This document shows positions 51,396-63,931 of a stretch of DNA of 64,000 bases, one piece after another. The stretch lies in contig OX344763.1 in assembly GCA_947034895.1 (NCBI GenBank), forward strand, positions 60,717,093 to 60,781,092. Direction: 5' to 3'. How positions within the stretch are numbered: the stretch's first letter is position 1; every line of letters begins with the position of its first letter. The notes beneath the pieces were generated by a model, which was given only the letters and a program-made list of their open reading frames with translations, ran no database searches and had not been told where the DNA came from. The translations under genes and the position numbers were made by a program. Origin of the DNA: Rhytidiadelphus loreus. Taxonomy: Eukaryota; Streptophyta; Bryopsida; Hypnales; Hylocomiaceae.

Positions 51396-54300
51396 AGAAA
51401 TTGATGCACGAACCTTGAGCTGCACTTTCATGTCCAAGAAAATTGGACCTGATGAAATTCACGTAAAGGAAAATGTGCAAACATGTGGTGCAAGTTGCAA
51501 TTCTTCTTGAATCCAAATATCCAAAGAAATATTCATTTGGTGGTACCATTGAATGTCCTTCAAGGATAAATTAGAAATTGATGCAAGAACCTTGAGCTGC
51601 ACTTTCATGTCCAAGAAAATTGGACCTCATGAAATTCACGTAAAGGAAAATGTGCAAACATGTGGTGCAAGTTGCAATTCTTCTTGAATCCAAATATCCA
51701 AAAAAATATTCATTTGGTGGTACCATTGAATGACCTTCAAGGATAAATTAGAAATTGATGCACGAACCTTGTGCTGTACTTTCATGTCCAAGAAAATTGG
51801 ACCTCATGAAATTCACGTAAAGGAAAATGTGCAAACATGTGGTGCAAGTTGCAATTCTTCTTGAATCCAAATATCCAAAGAAATATTCATTTGGTGGTAC
51901 CATTGAATGACCTGGAACGGTAAATTAGAAATTGATGCACGAACCTTGTGTTGTACTTTCATGTCCAAGAAAATTGGACCTCATGAAATTCACGTAAAGA
52001 AAAATGTGCAAACATGTGGTGCAAGTTGCAATTCTTCTTGAATCCAAATATCCAAAAAAATATTCATTTGGTGGTACCATTGAATGACCTTCAAGGATAA
52101 ATTAGAAATTGATGCAAGAACCTTGTGTTGTACTTTCATGTCCAAGAAAATTGGACCTGATGAAATTCACGTAAAGGAAAATGTGCAAACATGTGGTGCA
52201 AGTTGCAATTCTTCTTGAATCCAAATATCCAAAAAAATATTCATTTGGTGGTACCATTGAATGACCTTCAAGGATAAATTAGAAATTGATGCACGAACCT
52301 TGTGCTGTACTTTCATGTCCAAGAAAATTGGACCTCATGAAATTCACGTAAAGGAAAATGTGCAAACATGTGGTGCAAGTTGCAATTCTTCTTGAATCCA
52401 AATATCCAATGAAATATTCATTTGGTGGTACCATTGAATGACCTGGAACGGTAAATTAGAAATTGATGCACGAACCTTGTGTTGTACTTTCATGTCCAAG
52501 AAAATTGGACCTCATGAAATTCACGTAAAGAAAAATGTGCAAACATGTGGTGCAAGTTGCAATTCTTCTTGAATCCAAATATCCAAAAAAATATTCATTT
52601 GGTGGTACCATTGAATGACCTTCAAGGATAAATTAGAAATTGATGCACGAACCTTGTGCTGTACTTTCATGTCCAAGAAAATTGGACCTCATGAAATTCA
52701 CGTAAAGGAAAATGTGCAAACATGTGGTGCAAGTTGCAATTCTTCTTGAATCCAAATATCCAAAAAAATATTCATTCGGTGGTACCATTGAATGACCTGG
52801 AACGCTAAATTAGAAATTGATGCACGAATCTTGTGTTGTACTTTCATGTCCAAGAAAATTGGACCTCATGAAATTCACGTAAAGGAAAATGTGCAAACAT
52901 GTGGTGCAAGTTGCAATTCTTCTTGAATCCAAATATCCAAAAAAATATTCATTTGGTGGTACCATTGAATGACCTTCAAGGATAAATTAGAAATTGATGC
53001 AAGAACCTTGTGTTGTACTTTCATGTCCAAGAAAATTGGACCTCATGAAATTCACGTAAAGGAAAATGTGCAAACATGTGGTGCAAGTTGCAATTCTTGT
53101 TGAATCCAAATAACCACAAAAATATTCATTTGGTGGATGCATTGAATGACCTCGACCGTTAAATTAGAAATTGATGCACGAACCTTGTGTTGTACTTTCA
53201 TGTCCACGAAAATTGGACCTCATGAAATTCACGTAAAGGAAAATGTGCAAACATGTGGTGCAAGTTGCAATTCTTCTTGAATCCAAATATCCAAAAAAAT
53301 ATTCATTTGGTGGTACCATTGATTGACCTTGAACGGTAAATTAGAAATTGATGCACGAACCTTGTGCTGTACTTTCATGTCCAAGAAAATTGGACCTCAT
53401 GAAATTCACGTAAAGGAAAATGTGCAAACATGTGGTGCAAGTTGCAATTCTTCTTGAATCCAAATATCCAAAAAAATATTCATTTGGTGGTACCATTGAA
53501 TGACCTGGAACGGTAAATTAGAAATTGATGCACGAACCTTGTGTTGTACTTTCATGTCCAAGAAAATTGGACCTCATGAAATTCACGTAAAGGAAAATGT
53601 GCAAACATGTGGTGCAAGTTGCAATTCTTCTTGAATCCAAATATCCAAAAAAATATTCATTCGGTGGTACCATTGAATGACCTGGAACGGTAAATTAGAA
53701 ATTGATGCACGAACCTTGTGTTGTACTTTCATGTCCAAGAAAATTGGACCTCATGAAATTCACGTAAAGAAAAATGTGCAAACATATGGTGCAAGTTGCA
53801 ATTCTTCTTGAATCCAAATATCCAAAAAAATATTCATTTGGTGGTACCATTGAATGACCTTCAAGGATAAATTAGAAATTGATGCAAGAACCTTGAGCTG
53901 TACTTTCATGTCCAAGGAAATTGGACCTCATGAAATTCACGTAAAGGAAAATGTGCAAACATGTGGTGCAAGTTGCAATTCTTCTTGAATCCAAATATCC
54001 AAAGAAATATTCATTTGGTGGTACCATTGAATGACCTGGAACGGTAAATTAGAAATTGATGCACGAACCTTGTGTTGTACTTTCATGTCCAAGAAAATTG
54101 GACCTCATGAAATTCACGTAAAGACAAATGTGCAAACATGTGGTGCAAGTTGCAATTCTTCTTGAATCCAAATATCCAAAAAAATATTCATTTGGTGGTA
54201 CCATTGAATGACCTTCAAGGATAAATTAGAAATTGATGCAAGAACCTTGTGTTGTACTTTCATGTCCAAGAAAATTGGACCTCATGAAATTCACGTAAAG

Positions 54301-55005
54301 GAAAATGTGCAAACATGTGGTGCAAGTTGCAATTCTTGTTGAATCCAAATAACCACAAAAATATTCATTTGGTGGATGCATTTAATGACCTCGACCGTTA
54401 AATTAGAAATTGATGCACGAACCTTGTGTTGTACTTTCATGTCCAAGAAAATTGGACCTCATGAAATTCACGTAAAGGAAAATGTGCAAACATGTGGTGC
54501 AAGTTGCAATTCTTCTTGAATCCAAATATCCAAAAAAATATTCATTTGGTGGTACCATTGAATGACCTTCAAGGATAAATTAGAAATTGATGCAAGAACC
54601 TTGTGTTGTACTTTCATGTCCAAGAAAATTGGACCTCATGAAATTCACGTAAAGGAAAATGTGCAAACATGTGGTGCAAGTTGCAATTCTTGTTGAATCC
54701 AAATAACCACAAAAATATTCATTTGGTGGATGCATTTAATGACCTCGACCGTTAAATTAGAAATTGATGCACGAACCTTGTGTTGTACTTTCATGTCCAA
54801 GAAAATTGGACCTCATGAAATTCACGTAAAGGAAAATGTGCAAACATGTGGTGCAAGTTGCAATTCTTCTTGAATCCAAATATCCAAAAAAATATTCATT
54901 TGGTGGTACCATTGATTGACCTTGAACGGTAAATTAGAAATTGATGCACGAACCTTGTGCTGTACTTTCATGTCCAAGAAAATTGGACCTCATGAAATTC
55001 ACGTA
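51396..55005. repeat. 21-monomer duplication (3,717 bp), copy 2
   Basis: Tandem partner of 47,679-51,395. The left limit is set by the 18-26 box: at 47,670 it reads TTGAACGGT, while the position 3,717 bp on reads TTCAAGGAT. The right limit is near 55,000. Retention of many private single-base changes indicates a recent event, by unequal exchange or by replication-based copying. Confidence 0.9.
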
Positions 55006-56105
55006 AAGGAAAATGTGCAAACATGTGGTGCAAGTTGCAATTCTTCTTGAATCCAAATATCCAAAGAAATATTCATTTGGTGGTACCATTGAATGACCTG
55101 GAACGGTAAATTAGAAATTGATGCACGAACCTTGTGTTGTACTTTCATGTCCAAGAAAATTGGACCTCATGAAATTCACGTAAAGGAAAATGTGCAAACA
55201 TGTGGTGCAAGTTGCAATTCTTCTTGAATCCAAATATCCAAAAAAATATTCATTCGGTGGTACCATTGAATGACCTGGAACGGTAAATTAGAAATTGATG
55301 CACGAACCTTGTGTTGTACTTTCATGTCCAAGAAAATTGGACCTCATGAAATTCACGTAAAGAAAAATGTGCAAACATGTGGTGCAAGTTGCAATTCTTC
55401 TTGAATCCAAATATCCAAAAAAATATTCATTTGGTGGTACCATTGAATGACCTTCAAGGATAAATTAGAAATTGATGCAAGAACCTTGAGCTGTACTTTC
55501 ATGTCCAAGAAAATTGGACCTCATGAAATTCACGTAAAGGAAAATGTGCAAACATGTGGTGCAAGTTGCAATTCTTCTTGAATCCAAATATCCAAAGAAA
55601 TATTCATTTGGTGGTACCATTGAATGACCTGGAACGGTAAATTAGAAATTGATGCACGAACCTTGTGTTGTACTTTCATGTCCAAGAAAATTGGACCTCA
55701 TGAAATTCACGTAAAGACAAATCTGCAAACATGTGGTGCAAGTTGCAATTCTTCTTGAATCCAAATATCCAAAAAAATATTCATTTGGTGGTACCATTGA
55801 ATGACCTTCAAGGATAAATTAGAAATTGATGCAAGAACCTTGTGTTGTACTTTCATGTCCAAGAAAATTGGACCTCATGAAATTCACGTAAAGGAAAATG
55901 TGCAAACATGTGGTGCAAGTTGCAATTCTTGTTGAATCCAAATAACCACAAAAATATTCATTTGGTGGATGCATTTAATGACCTCGACCGTTAAATTAGA
56001 AATTGATGCACGAACCTTGTGTTGTACTTTCATGTCCAAGAAAATTGGACCTCATGAAATTCACGTAAAGGAAAATGTGCAAACATGTGGTGCAAGTTGC
56101 AATTC
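54913..56105. repeat. 9-monomer offset copy (1,593 bp) extending the duplication
   Basis: Matches 53,320-54,510 at +1,593 bp (9 x 177): GATTGACCTTGAACGGT at both starts, CATTCGG at 53,658 and 55,251, and GGTGGATGC at 54,371 and 55,964. The same 9-mer offset exists inside copy 1 of the 21-mer (ATTGATTGACC at 49,601 and 51,194). This copy lacks the private CATATGG and CCAAGG changes and has its own AAATCTGC near 55,720. Confidence 0.85.
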
Positions 56106-59100
56106 TTCTTGAATCCAAATATCCAAAAAAATATTCATTCGGTGGTACCATTGAATGACCTTCAAGGATAAATTAGAAATTGATGCACGAACCTTGTGCT
56201 GTACTTTCATGTCCAAGAAAATTGGACCTCATGAAATTCACGTAAAGAAAAATGTGCAAACATGTGGTGCAAGTTGCAATTCTTCTTGAATCCAAATATC
56301 CAAAAAAATATTCATTCGGTGGTACCATTGAATGACCTTCAAGGATAAATTAGAAATTGATGCACGAACCTTGTGCTGTACTTTCATGTCCAAGAAAATT
56401 GGACCTCATGAAATTCACGTAAAGGAAAATGTGCAAACATGTGGTGCAAGTTGCAATTCTTCTTGAATCCAAATATCCAAAAAAATATTCATTTGGTGGT
56501 ACCATTGATTGACCTGGAACGGTAAATTAGAAATTGATGCACGAACCTTGTGCTGTACTTTCATGTCCAAGAAAATTGGACCTCATGAAATTCACGTAAA
56601 GGAAAATGTGCAAACATGTGGTGCAAGTTGCAATTCTTCTTGAATCCAAATATCCAAAAAAATATTCATTCGGTGGTACCATTGAATGACCTTGAACGGT
56701 AAATTAGTAATTGATGCACGAACTTTGTGTTGTACTTTCATGTCCAAGAAAATTGGAGCTCATGAAATTCACGTAAAGAAAAATGTGCAAACATGTGGTG
56801 CAAGTTGCAATTCTTCTTGAATCCAAATATCCAAAAAAATATTCATTTGGTGGTACCATTGAATGACCTGGAACGGTAAATTAGAAATTGATGCAAGAAC
56901 CTTGAGCTGTACTTTCATGTCCAAGAAAATTGGACCTCATGAAATTCACGTAAAGGAAAATGTGCAAACATGTGGTGCAAGTTGCAATTCTTCTTGAATC
57001 CAAATATCCAAAGAAATATTCATTTGGTGGTACCATTGAATGACCTGGAACGGTAAATTAGAAATTGATGCACGAACCTTGTTTTTTACTTTCATGTCCA
57101 AGAAAATTGGACCTCATGAAATTCACGTAAAGAAAAATGTGCAAACATGTGGTGCAAGTTGCAATTCTTCTTGAATCCAAATATCCAAAAAAATATTCAT
57201 TTGGTGGTACCATTGATTGACCTTGAACGTTAAATTAGAAATTGATGCACGAACCTTGTGCTGTACTTTCATGTCCAAGAAAATTGGAGCTCATGAAATT
57301 CACGTAAAGGAAAATGTGCAAACATGTGGTGCAAGTTGCAATTCTTCTTGAATCCAAATATCCAAAAAAATATTCATTCGGTGGTACCATTGAATGACCT
57401 GGAACGCTAAATTAGAAATTGATGCTCGAACCTTGTGTTGTACTTTCATGTCCAAGAAAATTGGACCTCATGAAATTCACGTAAAGGAAAATGTGCAAAC
57501 ATGTGGTGCAAGTTGCAATTCTTCTTGAATCCAAATATCCAAAGAAATATTCATTTGGTGGTACCATTGAATGACCTGGAACGGTAAATTAGAAATTGAT
57601 GCACGAACCTTGTGCTGTACTTTCATGTCCAAGAAAATTGGACCTCATGAAATTCACATAAAGAAAAATGTGCAAACATGTGGTGCAAGTTGCAATTCTT
57701 CTTGAATCCAAATATCCAAAAAAATATTCATTTGGTGGTACCATTGATTGACCTTGAACGTTAAATTAGAAATTGATGCACGAACCTTGTGCTGTACTTT
57801 CATGTCCAAGAAAATTGGACCTCATGAAATTCACGTAAAGGAAAATGTGCAAACATGTGGTGCAAGTTGCAATTCTTCTTCAATCCAAATATCCAAAAAA
57901 ATATTCATTTGGTGGTACCATTGAATGACCTGGAACGGTAAATTAGAAATTGATGCACGAACCTTGTGTTGTACTTTCATGTCCAAGAAAATTGGACCTC
58001 ATGAAATTCACGTAAAGAAAAATGTGCAAACATGTGGTGCAAGTTGCAATTCTTCTTGAATCCAAATATCCAAAAAAATATTCATTTGGTGGTACCATTG
58101 AATGACCTTCAAGGATAAATTAGAAATTGATGCAAGAACCTTGTGCTGTACTTTCATGTCCAAGAAAATTGGAGCTCATGAAATTCACGTAAAGGAAAAT
58201 GTGCAAACATGTGGTGCAAGTTGCAATTCTTCTTGAATCCAAATATCCAAAGAAATATTCATTTGGTGGTACCATTGAATGACCTGGAACGGTAAATTAG
58301 AAATTGATGCACGAACCTTGTGTTGTACTTTCATGTCCAAGAAAATTGGACCTCATGAAATTCACATAAAGAAAAATGTGCAAACATGTGGTGCAAGTTG
58401 CAATTCTTCTTGAATCCAAATATCCAAAAAAATATTCATTTGGTGGTACCATTGATTGACCTTGAACGTTAAATTAGAAATTGATGCACGAACCTTGTGT
58501 TGTACTTTCATGTCCAAGAAAATTGGACCTCATGAAATTCACATAAAGAAAAATGTGCAAACATGTGGTGCAAGTTGCAATTCTTCTTGAATCCAAATAT
58601 CCAAAAAAATATTCATTTGGTGGTACCATTGATTGACCTTGAACGTTAAATTAGTAATTGATGCACGAACCTTGTGTTGTACTTTCATGTCCAAGAAAAT
58701 TGGACCTCATGAAATTCACGTAAAGAAAAATGTGCAAACATGTGGTGCAAGTTGCAATTCTTCTTGAATCCAAATATCCAAAAAAATATTCATTTGGTGG
58801 TACCATTGAATGACCTGGAACGGTAAATTAGAAATTGATGCAAGAACCTTGAGCTGTACTTTCATGTCCAAGAAAATTGGACCTCATGAAATTCACGTAA
58901 AGGAGAATGTGCAAACATGTGGTGCAAGTTGCAATTCTTCTTGAATCCAAATATCCAAAGAAATATTCATTTGGTGGTACCATTGAATGACCTGGAACGT
59001 TAAATTAGTAATTGATGCACGAACCTTGTGTTGTACTTTCATGTCCAAGAAAATTGGACCTCATGAAATTCACGTAAAGAAAAATGTGCAAACATGTGGT

Positions 59101-62100
59101 GCAAGTTGCAATTCTTCTTGAATCCAAATATCCAAAAAAATATTCATTTGGTGGTACCATTGAATGACCTGGAACGTTAAATTAGAAATTGATGCACGAA
59201 CCTTGTGCTGTACTTTCATGTCCAAGAAAATTGGACCTCATGAAATTCACGTAAAGGAAAATGTGCAAACATGTGGTGCAAGTTGCAATTCTTCTTGAAT
59301 CCAAATATCCAAAAAAATATTCATTTGGTGGTACCATTGAATGACCTTCAAGGATAAATTAGAAATTGATGCAAGAACCTCGAGCTGTACTTTCATGTCC
59401 AAGAAAATTGGACCTCATGAAATTCACGTAAAGGAAAATGTGCAAACATGTGGTGCAAGTTGCAATTCTTCTTGAATCCAAATATCCAAAGAAATATTCA
59501 TTTGGTGGTACCATTGAATGACCTGGAACGGTAAATTAGAAATTGATGCACGAACCTTGTGTTGTACTTTCATGTCCAAGAAAATTGGACCTCATGAAAT
59601 TCACATAAAGAAAAATGTGCAAACATGTGGTGCAAGTTGCAATTCTTCTTGAATCCAAATATCCAAAAAAATATTCATTTGGTGGTACCATTGATTGACC
59701 TTGAACGTTAAATTAGAAATTGATGCACGAACCTTGTGCTGTACTTTCATGTCCAAGAAAATTGGAGCTCATGAAATTCACGTAAAGGAAAATGTGCAAA
59801 CATGTGGTGCAAGTTGCAATTCTTCTTGAATCCAAATATCCAAAAAAATATTCATTTGGTGGTACCATTGAATGACCTGGAACGGTAAATTAGAAATTGA
59901 TGCACGAACCTTGTGTTGTACTTTCATGTCCAAGAAAATTGGACCTCATGAAATTCACGTAAAGAAAAATGTGCAAACATGTGGTGCAAGTTGCAATTCT
60001 TCTTGAATCCAAATATCCAAAAAAATATTCATTTGGTGGTACCATTGAATGACCTTCAAGGATAAATTAGAAATTGATGCAAGAACCTTGTGCTGTACTT
60101 TCATGTCCAAGAAAATTGGAGCTCATGAAATTCACGTAAAGGAAAATGTGCAAACATGTGGTGCAAGTTGCAATTCTTCTTGAATCCAAATATCCAAAGA
60201 AATATTCATTTGGTGGTACCATTGAATGACCTGGAACGGTAAATTAGTAATTGATGCACGAACCTTGTGTTGTACTTTCATGTCCAAGAAAATTGGACCT
60301 CATGAAATTCACGTAAAGAAAAATGTGCAAACATGTGGTGCAAGTTGCAATTCTTCTTGAATCCAAATATCCAAAAAAATATTCATTTGGTGGTACCATT
60401 GATTGACCTTGAACGTTAAATTAGAAATTGATGCACGAACCTTGTGCTGTACTTTCATGTCCAAGAAAATTGGACCTCATGAAATTCACGTAAAGGAAAA
60501 TGTGCAAACATGTGGTGCAAGTTGCAATTCTTCTTGAATCCAAATATCCAAAAAAATATTCATTTGGTGGTACCATTGAATGACCTTCAAGGATAAATTA
60601 GAAATTGATGCAAGAACCTTGTGCTGTACTTTCATGTCCAAGAAAATTGGAGCTCATGAAATTCACGTAAAGGAAAATGTGCAAACATGTGGTGCAAGTT
60701 GCAATTCTTCTTCAATCCAAATATCCAAAAAAATATTCATTTGGTGGTACCATTGAATGACCTGGAACGGTAAATTAGAAATTGATGCACGAACCTTGTG
60801 TTGTACTTTCATGTCCAAGAAAATTGGACCTCATGAAATTCACGTAAAGGAAAATGTGCAAACATGTGGTGCAAGTTGCAATTCTTCTTGAATCCAAATA
60901 TCCAAAAAAATATTCATTTGGTGGTACCATTGAATGACCTTCAAGGATAAATTAGAAATTGATGCAAGAACCTTGTGCTGTACTTTCATGTCCAAGAAAA
61001 TTGGAGCTCATGAAATTCACGTAAAGGAAAATGTGCAAACATGTGGTGCAAGTTGCAATTCTTCTTGAATCCAAATATCCAAAGAAATATTCATTTGGTG
61101 GTACCATTGAATGACCTGGAACGGTAAATTAGAAATTGATGCACGAACCTTGTGTTGTACTTTCATGTCCAAGAAAATTGGACCTCATGAAATTCACATA
61201 AAGAAAAATGTGCAAACATGTGGTGCAAGTTGCAATTCTTCTTGAATCCAAATATCCAAAAAAATATTCATTTGGTGGTACCATTGATTGACCTTGAACG
61301 TTAAATTAGAAATTGATGCACGAACCTTGTGCTGTACTTTCATGTCCAAGAAAATTGGACCTCATGAAATTCACGTAAAGGAAAATGTGCAAACATGTGG
61401 TGCAAGTTGCAATTCTTCTTGAATCCAAATATCCAAAGAAATATTCATTTGGTGGTACCATTGAATGACCTGGAACGGTAAATTAGAAATTGATGCACGA
61501 ACCTTGTGTTGTACTTTCATGTCCAAGAAAATTGGACCTCATGAAATTCACGTAAAGAAAAATGTGCAAACATGTGGTGCAAGTTGCAATTCTTCTTGAA
61601 TCCAAATATCCAAAAAAATATTCATTTGGTGGTACCATTGAATGACCTTCAAGGATAAATTAGAAATTGATGCAAGAACCTTGTGCTGTACTTTCATGTC
61701 CAAGAAAATTGGAGCTCATGAAATTCACGTAAAGGAAAATGTGCAAACATGTGGTGCAAGTTGCAATTCTTCTTCAATCCAAATATCCAAAAAAATATTC
61801 ATTTGGTGGTACCATTGAATGACCTGGAACGGTAAATTAGAAATTGATGCACGAACCTTGTGTTGTACTTTCATGTCCAAGAAAATTGGACCTCATGAAA
61901 TTCACGTAAAGAAAAATGTGCAAACATGTGGTGCAAGTTGCAATTCTTCTTGAATCCAAATATCCAAAAAAATATTCATTTGGTGGTACCATTGAATGAC
62001 CTTCAAGGATAAATTAGAAATTGATGCAAGAACCTTGTGCTGTACTTTCATGTCCAAGAAAATTGGAGCTCATGAAATTCACGTAAAGGAAAATGTGCAA

Positions 62101-62869
62101 ACATGTGGTGCAAGTTGCAATTCTTCTTGAATCCAAATATCCAAAAAAATATTCATTTGGTGGTACCATTGAATGACCTGGAACGGTAAATTAGAAATTG
62201 ATGCACGAACCTTGTGTTGTACTTTCATGTCCAAGAAAATTGGACCTCATGAAATTCACATAAAGAAAAATGTGCAAACATGTGGTGCAAGTTGCAATTC
62301 TTCTTGAATCCAAATATCCAAAAAAATATTCATTTGGTGGTACCATTGATTGATCTTGAACGTTAAATTAGAAATTGATGCACGAACCTTGTGCTGTACT
62401 TTCATGTCCAAGAAAATTGGACCTCATGAAATTCACGTAAAGGAAAATGTGCAAACATGTGGTGCAAGTTGCAATTCTTCTTGAATCCAAATATCCAAAG
62501 AAATATTCATTTGGTGGTACCATTGAATGACCTGGAACGGTAAATTAGAAATTGATGCACGAACCTTGTGTTGTACTTTCATGTCCAAGAAAATTGGACC
62601 TCATGAAATTCACGTAAAGAAAAATGTGCAAACATGTGGTGCAAGTTGCAATTCTTCTTGAATCCAAATATCCAAAAGAATATTCATTTGGTGGTACCAT
62701 TGAATGACGTTCAAGGATAAATTAGAAATTGATGCAAGAACCTTGAGCTGTACTTTCATATCCAAGAAAATTGGACCTCATGAAATTCACGTAAAGGAAA
62801 ATGTGCAAACATGTGGTGCAAGTTGCAATTCTTCTTGAATCCAAATATCCAAAGAAATATTCATTTGGT
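56106..62869. repeat. Right zone with GAGCTC (SacI) monomers
   Basis: A C-to-G change at monomer position 84 makes GAGCTC and breaks the last pair of the conserved dyad. Sites start at 56,756, 57,287, 58,172, 59,765, 60,119, 60,650, 61,004, 61,712 and 62,066. From 59,765 they form three pairs 354 bp apart, stepped by 885 and 1,062 bp, so a local 5- or 6-mer HOR. 58,172/60,119, 59,765/61,712 and 60,119/62,066 are all 1,947 bp (11 monomers) apart. TTAGTAATTG (near 56,704, 58,650, 59,005 and 60,244) is a second marker of this zone. Confidence 0.85.
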
Positions 62870-63400
62870 GGTACCATTGAATGACCTGGAACGGTAAATT
62901 AGAAATTGATGCACGAACCTTGTGTTGTACTTTCATGTCCAAGAAAATTGGACCTCATGAAATTCACGTAAAGAAAAATGTGCAAACATGTGGTGCAAGT
63001 TGCAATTCTTCTTGAATCCAAATATCCAAAGAAATATTCATTTGGTGGTACCATTGAATGACCTGGAACGGTAAATTAGAAATTGATGCACGAACCTTGT
63101 GTTGTACTTTCATGTCCAAGAAAATTGGACCTCATGAAATTCACGTAAAGAAAAATGTGCAAACATGTGGTGCAAGTTGCAATTCTTCTTGAATCCAAAT
63201 ATCCAAAGAAATATTCATTTGGTGGTACCATTGAATGACCTGGAACGGTAAATTAGAAATTGATGCACGAACCTTGTGTTGTACTTTCATGTCCAAGAAA
63301 ATTGGACCTCATGAAATTCACGTAAAGAAAAATGTGCAAACATGTGGTGCAAGTTGCAATTCTTCTTGAATCCAAATATCCAAAAAAATATTCATTTGGT
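62870..63400. repeat. Three consecutive near-identical monomers
   Basis: Monomers 62,870-63,046, 63,047-63,223 and 63,224-63,400 carry the same TGGAACGGT/GTGTTG/GTAAAGAAAAATG combination. The first two read identically, with AAAGAAATATTC. The third differs at its A-run (AAAAAAATATTC). Elsewhere this type alternates with others, so this is a recent one-monomer amplification. Confidence 0.85.
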
Positions 63401-63931
63401 GGTACCATTGAATGACCTTGAACGTTAAATTAGAAATTGATGCACGAACCTTGTGCTGTACTTTCATGTCCAAGAAAATTGGACCTCATGAAATTCACGT
63501 AAAGGAAAATGTGCAAACATGTGGTGCAAGTTGCAATTCTTCTTGAATCCAAATATCCAAAGAAATATTCATTTGGTGGTACCATTGAATGACCTGGAAC
63601 GGTAAATTAGAAATTGATGCACGAACCTTGTGTTGTACTTTCATGTCCAAGAAAATTGGACCTCATGAAATTCACGTAAAGAAAAATGTGCAAACATGTG
63701 GTGCAAGTTGCAATTCTTCTTGAATCCAAATATCCAAAAAAATATTCATTTGGTGGTACCATTGATTGACCTTGAACGTTAAATTAGAAATTGATGCACG
63801 AACCTTGTGCTGTACTTTCATGTCCAAGAAAATTGGACCTCATGAAATTCACGTAAAGGAAAATGTGCAAACATGTGGTGCAAGTTGCAATTCTTCTTGA
63901 ATCCAAATATCCAAAGAAATATTCATTTGGT

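Larger units (their letters stand above)
47117..63931. repeat. Zone in exact 177-bp register, 95 monomers
   Basis: GGTACC at 47,117 and 63,932 are 16,815 bp apart, exactly 95 x 177. All internal marker spacings I measured here are exact multiples of 177: 354, 531, 708, 885, 1,239, 1,593, 2,124 and 3,717. In contrast, the 266 monomers from 78 to 47,117 are 43 bases short of 266 x 177. No 176-bp monomer was noticed in this zone. Subtype diversity is also lower, with A-runs mostly AAAAAAA or AAAGAAA. Confidence 0.9.

Noticed and set aside
47117..63931. Exact 177-bp register as evidence of a coding repeat
   Set aside because: Although 177 is a multiple of three, the plus-strand frame I followed keeps its stops at TTCTTGAATCC and, in most monomers, at CATTGAATG in this zone, and no open frame of even 61 codons was seen after 47.2 kb on either strand.
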